64,000 nucleotides of DNA, taken from Arthrobacter sp. Hiyo8. Lineage in GTDB: Bacteria > Actinomycetota > Actinomycetes > Actinomycetales > Micrococcaceae. The notes under the pieces were generated by a model, which worked only from the letters and a program-made list of their open reading frames with translations, searched no databases and was not told where the DNA came from. The position numbers and the translations under genes were made by a program. This document shows positions 47,408 through 56,818 of the stretch, in pieces. Numbering within the stretch: the first letter of the stretch is position 1; each line of letters starts with the position of its first letter. Location of the stretch: the NCBI GenBank assembly GCA_001549895.1, contig AP014719.1, forward strand, positions 2,046,001 through 2,110,000, in the 5' to 3' direction.

Positions 47408-48301
47408 CTACTTGGACGTGCCTTGCGACACCGAACCCTGCAGCTGGCGCTGGAAGATGACGTAGACGATCAGGACCGGAACCACCGTGACGGTGACTGC
47501 TGCGAACAAGGCGCCGAAGTCCACCGCATAACCCATTTGGCCGGCGAAAGCGGCCAGTCCTTGGGACAGCACGCGTGGCCCGGCCGCGTTGATGGCCACC
47601 GGAATCAGGAACTGGTTCCACAAACCCAGGAAGTTGAAGATGGCCACGGAAGCGAGTCCCGGCTTGGCCATCGGCAGCATGACCTGGAAGAACGTCCGCC
47701 ACTCGCCTGCTCCATCCAAGGCAGCCGCTTCCGTGATTTCGTGAGGGAGCGACTTGAAGAAGGAAAACAGGAAGAAGACCGTGAACGGCAGCGCGAAGCC
47801 GACGTACACCAAGGTCAAACCCGGGAGGGTGTTGAGGAGGCCGAGTCTCTTCATGACGAAGAACAAAGGCACCATGGCGAGGAAGATCGGGAACGTGAGC
47901 CCGGCCAGCATGAGGTAGTAGATCGCCTTGCTACCGAAGAAGACATAGCGCGCCAGGACGTAGGCGCACATGGCCCCGAGGACCATGACGATGACCAGGG
48001 CGCAGCCCACCACAATCACGGAGTTGAGGAAGTAGCTTCCGATGCCGGCCTCGGTCCAGGCCTTGACGTAGTTGTCGAAGCGCCACTGGGAGGGCAGGGC
48101 GAACGGCGAAGCGAAGATCTCGCTGGAGGTCTTGAAGGAGGACATGAAAGTCCACAACAAGGGCAGGATCACGATCAGCGACCAGATGGTCAGGGCAGTG
48201 TGCGAAACGGCGCCCACCACCTTGTCCCCTGGTGTCGTGGCCGGTTTGCGCGGGTTGAAGTGCAGCGACTTCATTTCCTGGCTGGCTATTTTGGTAGTCA
48301 T
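47408..48301 (-). CDS. ngcG: Carbohydrate ABC transporter permease (NgcG-like)
   Basis: Intact, 297 aa, six membrane segments. The EAA loop is EITEAAALDGAGEWRTFFQV, then MLPMAKPGLASVAIF. The start WSLIVILPLLWTFMSSFKTS and SSFKTSSEIFASPFALPSQW are usual for MalG-type permeases. It forms the membrane pore with NgcF for N-acetylglucosamine/chitobiose uptake; the assignment comes from the NgcE-like binding protein upstream. ATG overlaps the ngcF stop by 1 base (TGATG). No ATPase gene is linked, as for Streptomyces ngc, which relies on the shared ATPase MsiK. Confidence 0.85.
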   Translation of the reverse strand: MTTKIASQEMKSLHFNPRKPATTPGDKVVGAVSHTALTIWSLIVILPLLWTFMSSFKTSSEIFASPFALPSQWRFDNYVKAWTEAGIGSYFLNSVIVVGCALVIVMVLGAMCAYVLARYVFFGSKAIYYLMLAGLTFPIFLAMVPLFFVMKRLGLLNTLPGLTLVYVGFALPFTVFFLFSFFKSLPHEITEAAALDGAGEWRTFFQVMLPMAKPGLASVAIFNFLGLWNQFLIPVAINAAGPRVLSQGLAAFAGQMGYAVDFGALFAAVTVTVVPVLIVYVIFQRQLQGSVSQGTSK

Positions 48302-49325
48302 CAGAGGGACACATCCTTGTCGCCACCAGTGAGCCTGTTGACCAGAAACACGAGGCCGGAGAAGATCAGGGTGGCTACGGCCAGCACAACGCCCATGGCG
48401 CTGGCCAGTCCGAACTGGCCCTTCGTGAAGGCGGTGAAGAAGAGCTGCTGCGACATCACCAGGGTGGAGTTGTCCGGACCACCGCCGGAGTTCAGGGCGG
48501 CCATGTAGACGAAGGCATCCAGCGCCAAAATGCCCATGTAAATGTACGCCGTCTGGATGTTGTCCCGGATCAGCGGGATGGTGATGGACACGGCAGTGCG
48601 GAAGCGCCCCGCGCCGTCAATCCGGGCCGCCTCGAACAGTTCGGCGGGATACCTTTGATACCCGCCACGAAGAGCACCATGTAGAAGCCGATGAAGCCCC
48701 ACACGATCACGAACATCGTGGCGATCATGGCGGTGTTCTTATCTCCAAGCCACGCGTAGGACTTGAATTGGTCCATGCCGAGGGAAGTGAGGATGCCGTT
48801 CAACAGACCCCCGGAAGGATCGTAGATCTGGCCCCACATGATGCCGATGGCGATCGCCGGAATCGTGTAGGGGAAGAAAGAGACAACCCGGTAGAAGCTG
48901 GAGTTGCGCAGGCCCTTGATCTGGCCCTTGCTGCTGCCGCCCACTGTCACCAAGGTTGCCAGCACCAGGCTGAGGATGATGGTGATGATGGGCAGGCAGA
49001 TGACCAGCAGGATGTTGTTCCCCATGGCCTTCATGAAGATGTCATCCGTGAAGAGCTTCCGGTAATTCTCGAGTCCGATGAAGTTCTGGTCGGGTGAGAA
49101 ACCGCTCCAGTCAGTCAGGGAGTAGCCGAACGCCTGGATGAAAGGCCAAATCACAAAGAGGAGGTAGATCGCCAGGGGCAGGCCCAGGAAGACCACGAAG
49201 AAACTGACCTTGTCGAACGTCAGGGGCTTGCGCCGCCTCTTGTAGACGGGTGGTGCGGTATCCGGAACGACGACGGCGGACGCGCCGCCGTCGACCCGGA
49301 GGGTTTTTGCTTTCACTGAAGTCAC
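48301..49325 (-). CDS. ngcF: Carbohydrate ABC transporter permease (NgcF-like)
   Basis: About 341 aa from GTG 49325, which overlaps the ngcE stop (GTGA). Six membrane segments, from FFVVFLGLPLAIYLLFVIWP on. The EAA loop is PAELFEAARIDGAGRFRTAV. One frameshift near 48653 (GGTATCCCGCCG read on the minus strand) splits the reading. It pairs with NgcG in the membrane. Confidence 0.85.
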
Positions 49326-50728
49326 TTCACTTCAATCTTCTTGACCGAGCTGTCGTTACGGACCTTGTCGGTGATCTTCTGCAGGTCCGACGTCAGTGTG
49401 GCGACATCGGACTTTCCATCGAGGAAAGTGTTCCACACAACCAGCTGGTCCTTGTTGGTGCCGTAAAGGTCAATGAAGTTCCAGGTGTAGATGTTGTCGC
49501 CGCGTCGCTGAGCAGCTTCGTCTGGGAGACGAGTGCCGTGGAGCCGAAGCCATCGGAGGGAACGGTGTCCTTGACGATGGTGGGGCCAGCTTGGTCTTGG
49601 CGAAGTTGGTCGCAGCGTCCTTGGAGAGCATGACGCGGAGCAATTCCTTGCCGCCGGGAACGTTCTTGCCCTGTGATGGAACCACGAAGGGCTCGCCCGC
49701 TGCGCTGTGCAGTGCCGCGTAGGGCAGTTTGGAGCTGGTGGTCACCGAGGGGACGGGCGCACCGGTCATCTTGAAGCCGGCCTTGGTCTGGTCCTTCATC
49801 TCGTTTTCGATCCACGAACCGGACGGGTAGAACACTGCTTCCTGGGCGTTGCTCCACTGTGCCTGTGCTGCCGTGAACTGCGTGCCCGAGCCACCTGGCT
49901 TGAAGTGGCCTGCCTTGACGATCTTTTCCAGGGCGGTGAAGACGCTCTGGAGTGCAGGGTGGGACCAGCAGTCTGCCTTCAGGTTTTCAAGGCCGAGGCG
50001 AACGTCGTGGCCACCCTCCTTGATAGCGGAGGCGATCGCCATTTCCTGGTAGTACGTGGCGGCTTCCTTGCCCCAGACGAACAGGTATTTGCCCTTGGCC
50101 TTGGCTTGCTCGCCGAGCGCGTACATCTCATCCCAGGTCTTGGGAACGGACCAGCCGTTGTCCTTGAGCAGGGCATCCGAATACCACATCGCGTAGACGG
50201 TGAGGACGTAGTTCAAGGCCGCCAGCTTGCCCTCGAAGGTACCCGGGGCGAGCACTCCGCCGTAGAGGGTGTCCTTGATGACCTTGCCTTCGAGGTTCTT
50301 GGCGTTGACCACGCTGGTGAGGTCTTCAAGCTGGGCCAGGATGGTGCTGAAGCCGATTGCCTTGGCACCCGAGTTGTCGATCAGGTCCGGCGGTTGCCTC
50401 CGACGAATCGTGGCTGCAGTTCCTGTGCGATGTCCGTGGACGGGGAAATCTTGGCAGTGGAACCTGAATGTGCGCTTTCGAAGCCCTTGCCCGCGAAGTC
50501 GACATAGTCGATTCCGTACCCGCCCTTGAAGATCACTGCGTCAACGGTGGACTTGTCTGCCATGCCGAAGGGATTGGTGTCCGAAACGGTCCCCGTTGGA
50601 CCAGTTGTTCCTCCGCCGCCACCCCCCGCGCAGGACGCCATCGAGCCGGCCAACGGCACAAGCACGGCCGCGGCAAGCGCGCCGCGGAGGAAACCGCGGC
50701 GTGCAAAAGACTGCTGCTGAACGTTCAT
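49322..50728 (-). CDS. ngcE: Sugar-binding lipoprotein, NgcE-like (GlcNAc/chitobiose)
   Basis: About 469 aa. The N-terminus has a twin-arginine motif (SFARRGFLRGALAAA) and a lipobox (GSMASC). NPFGMADKSTVDAVIFKGGY, then DIAQELQPRFVGGNPPDLID and NWY-like AMWYSDALLKDNGW match the NgcE subgroup, which binds N-acetylglucosamine and chitobiose. Frameshifts lie near 50395, 49595 and 49498. The last reads NIYTWNFIDLYGTNKDQLVV. It leads the ngcEFG operon; an inverted repeat TGATTGAAA/TTTCAATCA upstream may be its operator. Confidence 0.85.
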
Positions 50729-50844
50729 CCTAAAACCCTCCAGAGACTCGTAGTACCTCACGCTGACGGCGCCTCGGCCGGCAGTCGATCGGTCAGGGCA
50801 CCGCCGCTGCGACGCGCCCTTCGTGTGACATACTTCACCACGAG

Positions 50845-50880
50845 TGATTGAAAAGCAATATTTTAGGGCAGTTTCAATCA
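50845..50880 (-). promoter_or_regulatory. Inverted repeat in the ngcE promoter region
   Basis: TGATTGAAA (50845-50853) and TTTCAATCA (50872-50880) are perfect 9-bp arms 18 bp apart, enclosing an AT-rich stretch (AGCAATATTTTAG) that may hold the -10 box. It lies about 120 bp before ngcE. A sugar-responsive ROK, LacI or GntR regulator would be the expected ligand. Confidence 0.5.
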
Positions 50881-50937
50881 ACTTTTGTCAAAATGTGATC
50901 TGACGATTCTGCCGTCCGGAGGGGTCGTTTGGGTGTT

Positions 50938-51567
50938 TTAGCCCCGTAAATTCAGGGATTTTGCGCACTGGGCGATAGCCTCGCGCGCCCATTGCTGCTG
51001 TTGCTCGGTTCCTACCCGCTCAGCCCATTGCTCGGCGAGCTGGAACTCCACCATCGCCTCGGTGCGGCGACCGTCGTCGTACATCGCCCAACCGAGGTTG
51101 TTGTGCAGGGAAACCATCCACCGTTTGGTGCGTGCATCCTCGACGGCGGACGCGTACTCAAGCGCGCTGCGCGTCCACGATTCCTGGTGGCCGGAGTCCG
51201 CGATAGCCAGCATATGAAGTGCATCCACAGCGAGGAAATCTTCGCCCAGGAGGTCGCCCATCTCGGCGGCCTGCTCAAAGAGCGGAACGGCCATGGCAGG
51301 GTGGCCGGCGGAGTTGAGCAGGCGGCCGCGCTCCAGGAGGATCCGCACCGCAATGGTGGGCTCCTCTTCGGCGTCGATCCCGTCCAGGAGGGCGTCCGCC
51401 TCCTCGAAGCGGCCCTGCAGGCCGATTGCCCGGCCCAATTGGGTGGCGAGCTCGGCCCGTTCAAAGGGATCGTAGGCGGGATCGGCCATGGCTTCGCGGA
51501 ATCGGGCTTCCGACAACGCGGGGTCCTCAAAATTCCACAGCTCATCGAGGGTCTTTTGTTCCAGCAT
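50938..51567 (-). CDS. Tetratricopeptide repeat protein
   Basis: Intact, 209 aa from MLEQKTLDELWNFEDPALSE. Repeats are seen as ATQLGRAIGLQGRFEEADAL, ILLERGRLLNSAGHPAMAVP, FEQAAEMGDLLGEDFLAVDA, then SLHNNLGWAMYDDGRRTEAM. A scaffold for protein contacts; partner unknown. The longer frame from 51612 is less likely because its N-terminus is not TPR-like. Confidence 0.8.
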   Translation of the reverse strand: MLEQKTLDELWNFEDPALSEARFREAMADPAYDPFERAELATQLGRAIGLQGRFEEADALLDGIDAEEEPTIAVRILLERGRLLNSAGHPAMAVPLFEQAAEMGDLLGEDFLAVDALHMLAIADSGHQESWTRSALEYASAVEDARTKRWMVSLHNNLGWAMYDDGRRTEAMVEFQLAEQWAERVGTEQQQQWAREAIAQCAKSLNLRG

Positions 51568-51649
51568 CTGGCTCCTCCTGATTGCTTCGAGGCGATGGAA
51601 GGTGCAGTCCACTCACAATCTAGCCGAAGCGGCAGGCGGGGTCCGCGTG

Positions 51650-52051
51650 TCAGTCCTTGGCGAGCCGGGCCCAGCCCAGTTGCTCCTGCTGCTTGCGGCT
51701 CAACGAGGAAACCACCAGGTCATAGGAATCCTCCACCATGTCCCGGACCATGGAGTCAGGGAGCGCGCCATCCAGGCGCACGCCGTTCCAGTGCGTCTTG
51801 TTCATGTGCCAGGCACCGGTGATTTCCGGATGGGCCGAGCGGAGTTGCACGGCCAAGGCGGGATCGCATTTGAGGCTTACTGCCAGGTTCTGGTCGTCCA
51901 TGGCGGATGCGGCGAACATCTTGCCTTCCTGCTTGGATCCGCCGGATACGGCGGCCCGGACCTTGAAGACCGAGGTTTCCGGGCCGAACGGGAAGTCTTC
52001 ATAGCTCCCGGGGAAGCCAAGGCAGATTTGGCGGAGTGTCGCAGCGTCCAT
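51650..52051 (-). CDS. MmcQ/YjbR family protein
   Basis: Intact, 133 aa. MDAATLRQICLGFPGSYEDF, then PFGPETSVFKVRA, NLAVSLKCDPALAVQLRSAH and HMNKTHWNGVRLDGALPDSM are the YjbR (double-wing) pattern. It may bind DNA, but no function is known. Monocistronic. Confidence 0.87.
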   Translation of the reverse strand: MDAATLRQICLGFPGSYEDFPFGPETSVFKVRAAVSGGSKQEGKMFAASAMDDQNLAVSLKCDPALAVQLRSAHPEITGAWHMNKTHWNGVRLDGALPDSMVRDMVEDSYDLVVSSLSRKQQEQLGWARLAKD

Positions 52052-52077
52052 GTAGCGAGACTAGCGGACCGATCGCC

Positions 52078-52916
52078 TCACGCAACGTCCAGGAAGTCCT
52101 CGAGGAGCACCACTTCCAGGCCAGCAGCCACTTGCGCCGAGCGGAAGGCCTCGAAGTCCGCCGCGAATTCGGGGCGGAAGTGCATCAGGACGATGTCGCC
52201 CGGCCGGAGGGAATTGCCGTACTGGTAGTCCATCCGCCCGGCATTGGCCTTGGCCTCCCACGTAACGATCGCCTTCAAGCCGGCGGCGGCCACGGCTTGC
52301 CGCATGGCGGTCGAATAGGCACCGCCCGGAGGCCTGAATAGTGTGGGCTTGCGGCCGTACTGCTGGAGGGCGAAATCCTGCATTCCTGCGATGTCGTCAA
52401 GCTGCCGCTGGTAACCCCATTGAGTGGTCATGTTGACGTTGTGGCTGACCGTGTGGTTTTCAACCAGGCTCCCCTGCGCCATGAATGTCTTGAAGAAGGC
52501 GGGTTGTCGCGGACCGTGTTGCTCGTCAGGAAGAGCGTTGCCGGGTAGCCGTTCTCCGCGAGGAGCCGGACGCTTTCCGGGACTTGACCAGTCCATCGTC
52601 GATCGTGAGGAAAACCACGGGATGTTTGGTGGGGATTTTGGTGATCACGGGAGCCAGTCCGCCTTGGATTGGCGGCAGCGTGAAGTCGGGGACGAAGGGG
52701 TTCCGGAGCCGCCGGGACCCGCAGGGCTTGGCGTGGGACTCATCGCGGCGCTTGCGGACGACGACGGCGAGCGGCCCGCCGTGCGGGGCGCCGCCGTCGG
52801 GCTTTCCGCGGACTGGTTTCCCGGGACCGCGCATGCCCCAGCCCGGCCACGAGGGAAGCCCCGAGGAAACCGAGGGCGGTGCGCCGGCTGGCGGTGGAGG
52901 GATGGTGGTCACACAT
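52078..52916 (-). CDS. Polysaccharide deacetylase (NodB domain), probably Tat-exported
   Basis: About 279 aa from MCDHHPSTASRRTALGFLGA, a twin-arginine signal. The NodB domain has VVFLTIDDGLV (Asp-Asp), SLVENHTVSHNVNMT (two His), RPPGGAYSTAMRQAV and DIVLMHFRPEF (His). The family removes acetyl groups from chitin, peptidoglycan or related glycans. Frameshifts lie near 52830 and 52590; the region near 52510 was read as TLFLTSNTVRDNPAFFKTF. A wall-modifying role is likely, and it is a reasonable partner for ngc chitin uptake, though unlinked. Confidence 0.8.
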
Positions 52917-52987
52917 GGGGATTCCCTGGTCTCGAAAGGGTGATTGCCTCCAAAACATACCAGCGGCCGGTTAACAGAAAACGACGG

Positions 52988-53413
52988 CTAAATGCCGCTC
53001 CGCCAGCCCATCTGGGCCGGGCAAGCGTTCATGACGACGTCCAGGCCCGCAGCTTTGGCCCGCTCCGCTGCATCCTCGTCAATGACTCCGAGCTGGAGCC
53101 ACACAGCTTTCGCTCCCACGGCAATCGCTTCGTCCACCACCGCGCCGACGCGGGAGGAGTTCACAAAGCAATCGACGACGTCGATGGGCTGTTTCTCAAG
53201 CGGCACGTCCGCAAGGAATTTGTACCCGGTTTCGCCGTGGACGTCTTCGCCCTTTTGGTTGATCGGGATGATCTCCATGCCCATGGTGTCGCGAACGTAG
53301 AGGGCTACTTCGAACGCGGAGCGCCACTCATTCGTGCTGAGTCCCACGATGGCCCAGCGGCCCTTTGTTCGCATCAGCCGGTCTATGACTGCCGGATCGT
53401 TGACATGTGTCAT
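52988..53413 (-). CDS. CoA-binding domain protein (YccU-like)
   Basis: Intact, 141 aa. WAIVGLSTNEWRSAFEVALY, IIPINQKGEDVHGETGYKFL, DVVDCFVNSSRVGAVVDEAI and VWLQLGVIDEDAAERAKAAG match the Rossmann-fold CoA_binding_2 family. Metabolic role unknown. The ATG lies just after the stop of the upstream gene (12 bp), so it may be the last gene of the sigma-factor unit. Confidence 0.87.
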   Translation of the reverse strand: MTHVNDPAVIDRLMRTKGRWAIVGLSTNEWRSAFEVALYVRDTMGMEIIPINQKGEDVHGETGYKFLADVPLEKQPIDVVDCFVNSSRVGAVVDEAIAVGAKAVWLQLGVIDEDAAERAKAAGLDVVMNACPAQMGWRSGI

Positions 53414-53425
53414 AGCTTCAGCCTA

Positions 53426-54213
53426 CTAGCGGGACAGCAGTCCAAGGAGCCAACGCAGCGAGGGCCCGGCAGGCTTCAGGGACACGTCGTCCTGGGTGTT
53501 CTCGACTGCTTGCTGCACTCCGTTTTGGAGGTCCTTCGCCGTGGGGGCTGATGGTATGGCAGTTTTGGGCTGCGGAAGGATTCCCTGCGAATCGTTCTTA
53601 GGCTCGGTGTGGGCTGCCTTCGGGGCTTGCTCCTGCGTTGGCTGGCTTGCCGGAGCCCGACCGGCCGCCGGTGCTTCCGGCTCGTGCGCCGCCTCGCCAG
53701 TACCAGCTGGAGCAGTGACCACGGGATCCGCCGAGGGGCCGCCACCGGGGGCGCCGGCGGCAGGTCAACGGGCGCCGGGTGCGTCGTAACCTTCGGGAGT
53801 CCTGGGCGGGGCCGGAGGTACCAGCGACGGCGGAGCTGTGGTCCAAGCGGGCGCCCAGCCGGAGATCAGCGTCTGCATGAATTCCGGCGTTCCCTTGCTG
53901 AATCCGCCGCTCGCGGCCGCAACGCCACCAACACCCAGGCCCATGGCGGTCAGGACCGCAGCACCAATAACGGCGGGGCGATGCTTGCGCAACTGACGCC
54001 GCTTGCCGAGCTCGTCGAGGGAAGAGTCTCGCCACAGCCGAGCCAGCCAACATCGCCGCGAGCGCGGCCCGGGACAGGCGCCGGCATGGAGGCAAACGAT
54101 TCCAGTGCCTTCAACGAATCCGTGACTTCAGGGGCGTCCGTGAGGCCAGCCTCAAGCATGAGCTCGAGGATGACCGCGTCGCGGTCAATGTCCTTGCAAT
54201 CCCAACGCATCAT
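53426..54213 (-). CDS. Membrane protein downstream of a sigma factor (possible anti-sigma)
   Basis: About 262 aa. A cytoplasmic domain (DRDAVILELMLEAGLTDAPE, then SLKALESFASM) is followed, after a frameshift near 54055, by RDSSLDELGKRRQLRKHR and a membrane segment AVIGAAVLTAMGLGVGGVAA. A Pro/Ala-rich outside part of ~150 residues follows with another shift near 53765. ATG 54213 overlaps the sigma gene stop by 4 bases. The topology and coupling are those of membrane anti-sigma factors, but I recognise no known anti-sigma domain. Confidence 0.6.
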
Positions 54214-54938
54214 GGTGCCACGTATTCCTTTACTACCGAGTGCTCGCGGAGTGAATTCAACGCCCGGCGCTGCAGTTGTTTGACTGCGCCTTGGCTTTTC
54301 CCCATGATTTCGGCTGCTTGGTCAACTGTCAGACCGGCAACAATACGAAGCGTCAGGACTTCCCGCTGATCTTCCCCAAGGAGGTCCAGCAACGCCATGA
54401 CTTCCCCGGGCGCCACGCGGTTCATCGCTTCGGCTTCTGCCGAATTCGACTGGCGCGTGTCACGTTCAGGTTCAAACTCGTGGTGCTCAGGTGCCCTGCT
54501 TTGCCGACGATGGTCATCCACCATCCGGGCATGGGCCACCGAGAACACGAACGTCCGCAGACCGCTGACGCCGCCCGTGATCGTCTCGACGCGAGGCAGG
54601 ACGGCAAGAAAAACGTCTTGTGTGACAGCTTCGGGATCCGAGACACCTTTCGCCGTGAGGTAGCCGAGCACCTGGCCCGCAAAGGCCTGGTAGACGGCGC
54701 TGAACAGTTCAGCTTCGCGGCCGCGAAGGGCCAGCAATGCTGCATCGGTCAAGGCGTCGGTCACTGAAGCGTGGCTTTCGTTGGGGAGCGAATGTCCGGA
54801 TCCATGCGAGATCCTCGGTGCCGCCCAAACGCGGCAGGGCCGGGCAACCTCACCTAGCTTAACCGCTGCTCCCGCTATGCCCAAGGACCAGCCTTCGGTT
54901 CCGGGGACCTGCCTCTCCCGGACTTTTTGCACATCCAC
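54210..54938 (-). CDS. RNA polymerase sigma factor, sigma-70/ECF type
   Basis: Intact, up to 242 aa. Region 2 reads REAELFSAVYQAFAGQVLGY and GLRTFVFSVAHARMVDDHRR; region 4 is LDLLGEDQREVLTLRIVAGL, then TVDQAAEIMGKSQGAVKQLQ. The first ~50 residues are not family-like, so the true start may be nearer 54790. It is coupled to a membrane protein and probably sets up an envelope-stress response; the stimulus is unknown. Confidence 0.85.
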   Translation of the reverse strand: MDVQKVRERQVPGTEGWSLGIAGAAVKLGEVARPCRVWAAPRISHGSGHSLPNESHASVTDALTDAALLALRGREAELFSAVYQAFAGQVLGYLTAKGVSDPEAVTQDVFLAVLPRVETITGGVSGLRTFVFSVAHARMVDDHRRQSRAPEHHEFEPERDTRQSNSAEAEAMNRVAPGEVMALLDLLGEDQREVLTLRIVAGLTVDQAAEIMGKSQGAVKQLQRRALNSLREHSVVKEYVAP

Positions 54939-54961
54939 GAAACCCCTTCAGACATGAAAAG

Positions 54962-55003
54962 GGCCGAGCTGAAACATGATGGGGGACAAATTTCAGCTCG
55001 GCC
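54962..55003. terminator. Hairpin upstream of the sigma gene
   Basis: 13-bp arms GGCCGAGCTGAAA (54962-54974) and the complement (54991-55003) with flanking A and T runs make a good terminator, probably for purA transcription read from the right. Confidence 0.7.
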
Positions 55004-55097
55004 TTTCAAAGAGGTAATCGTCGGGGCACCCCAAAGGGTTACGCGGATTCCAAAAGTTTTTTCCGACGGCGTTTTGAGTGCCTTTTGGCGCGGAACG

Positions 55098-55142
55098 CAC
55101 GACGGCGGGCCACCCCTGAAAGGGCGACCCGCCGACGTCGTG
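55098..55142 (-). terminator. Bulged hairpin just after purA
   Basis: CACGAC-CGGCGGG-like arms at 55098-55109 and 55128-55142 pair with a small bulge around an 18-base loop containing a CCC/GGG mini-stem. It starts 16 bases after the purA stop on the minus strand. Confidence 0.55.
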
Positions 55143-55157
55143 ATTTAGCTGTGGTGA

Positions 55158-56447
55158 CTAGTCCTCGATGAGGTCGTGCACCACGATCGTCTGGTCCCGG
55201 TCCGGGCCGACGCCGATCGCGGAGAAGCGCGTGCCGGAGAGCTTCTCGAGGGCCAGCACGTACCGGCGGGCGTTCTCGGGGAGGTCTTCGAGCGTCTTGG
55301 CGCCGGTGATGTCCTCGGTCCAGCCGTCGAAGTACTCGAAGATCGGCACTGCGTGGTGGAACTCGGTCTGGGTCATGGGCATTTCGTCGTGGCGGACGCC
55401 GTCGACGTCGTAGGCCACGCAGACCGGGATCTGCTCGATGCCGGTCAGGACGTCCAGCTTGGTGACGAAGTAGTCCGTGAAGCCGTTGACGCGGGATGCG
55501 TGGCGGGCCAGGACGGCGTCGTACCAGCCGCAGCGGCGCGGGCGGCCGGTATTGACGCCGAACTCGCCGCCTGTTTTCTGCAGGTACATGCCCATCTCGT
55601 CGAAGAGCTCCGTGGGGAACGGGCCGGCGCCGACGCGCGTGGTGTAGGCCTTGATGATGCCGATGGACCGCGAGATCCGGGTGGGTCCGATGCCCGAGCC
55701 AACGGACGCGCCGCCGGCGGTCGGGTTGGACGACGTCACGAACGGGTAGGTGCCGTGGTCGACGTCCAGGAACGTGGCCTGGCCGCCCTCCATGAGGACC
55801 ACCTTGCCCTCATCCAGTGCGTTGTTGAGGACCAGCGTGCTGTCAATGACCAGCGGCCGCAGGCGCTCGGCGTAGGACAGGAAGTACTCCACGATCTCGT
55901 CCACCACCACATTGCGGCGGTTGTAGACCTTGACCAGGAGCTCGTTCTTTTGGCGCAGCGAGCCTTCCACTTTCTGGCGGAGGATCGATTCGTCGAAGAC
56001 ATCCTGCACGCGGATACCCAGGCGGGCCACCTTGTCCATATAGGCCGGGCCAATGCCCCGGCCTGTGGTGCCGATGGCGCGGCTGCCGAGGAAGCGCTCC
56101 GTGACCTTGTCCAACACCTGGTGGTACGGCGCCACGAGGTGGGCATTCGCGGAGACACGCAATCGGGAGGTGTCTGCGCCGCGGGCTTCCAGGCCATCGA
56201 TCTCCTGGAACAGCGCTTCAAGGTTCACCACGCAGCCGTTGCCGATGATCGGAATCGCGTTGGGGCTCAGAATGCCGGCAGGAAGGAGCTTGAGCTCATA
56301 CTTCTCACCGCCCACCACAACGGTGTGCCCGGCGTTGTTGCCGCCGTTGGGCTTGACCACGTAGTCAACGCGGCCACCGAGCAGGTCGGTTGCTTTGCCT
56401 TTGCCTTCGTCGCCCCATTGGGCTCCGACGATCACGATAGCTGGCAT
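55158..56447 (-). CDS. purA: Adenylosuccinate synthase
   Basis: Intact, 429 aa from ATG 56447. It joins IMP and aspartate with GTP on the way to AMP. Signatures are [40 protein letters not shown], the catalytic [45 protein letters not shown] and [10 protein letters not shown]. Monocistronic, with terminator-like hairpins after the stop. The five codons further upstream (MGEDP) are not needed. Confidence 0.96.
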   Translation of the reverse strand: MPAIVIVGAQWGDEGKGKATDLLGGRVDYVVKPNGGNNAGHTVVVGGEKYELKLLPAGILSPNAIPIIGNGCVVNLEALFQEIDGLEARGADTSRLRVSANAHLVAPYHQVLDKVTERFLGSRAIGTTGRGIGPAYMDKVARLGIRVQDVFDESILRQKVEGSLRQKNELLVKVYNRRNVVVDEIVEYFLSYAERLRPLVIDSTLVLNNALDEGKVVLMEGGQATFLDVDHGTYPFVTSSNPTAGGASVGSGIGPTRISRSIGIIKAYTTRVGAGPFPTELFDEMGMYLQKTGGEFGVNTGRPRRCGWYDAVLARHASRVNGFTDYFVTKLDVLTGIEQIPVCVAYDVDGVRHDEMPMTQTEFHHAVPIFEYFDGWTEDITGAKTLEDLPENARRYVLALEKLSGTRFSAIGVGPDRDQTIVVHDLIED

Positions 56448-56818
56448 GGGATCCTCCCCCATTCTTTCGGGCCGGTCCTGGCGGGATCACCAAGGCTCAG
56501 CGCCGTACATGAGAACGCCCCGAATCTTTCGGTCCTGCCCGCAGACTTTCGCAAAAGTTCATCGGCGGGATCAGCAAGAGTTCCGGGCTCTTACCAGCCA
56601 AGTTTAGCCGATGCGGCTCTTGGACCTGTTGTCACACGGTCGGAAGGCGACATGAAAACAGGGAGGGCACCCTCGAACTTCCCCGTGAGCAGAATGTGAA
56701 CTCTTCCCAAACAGTCCGCTTCGGGCCTCCAAAACGGCCCTCGGGCCCAGGCGAGCGGCTACATTCTTTGTGAATCCTCACCCCCAGCGGGCACTTCCGT
56801 GAATCTGAAGGGAAATCG
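56448..56818. promoter_or_regulatory. Divergent promoter region purA / phosphoesterase
   Basis: 371 bases with no gene. GTGAAYY motifs occur at 56696, 56770 and 56799 on the plus strand, the last two 29 bp apart, upstream of the phosphoesterase gene. GGCCC-rich dyads lie at 56725-56760. I cannot assign -35/-10 boxes with confidence. AAGGGA at 56809-56814 is the phosphoesterase ribosome site. Confidence 0.4.
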
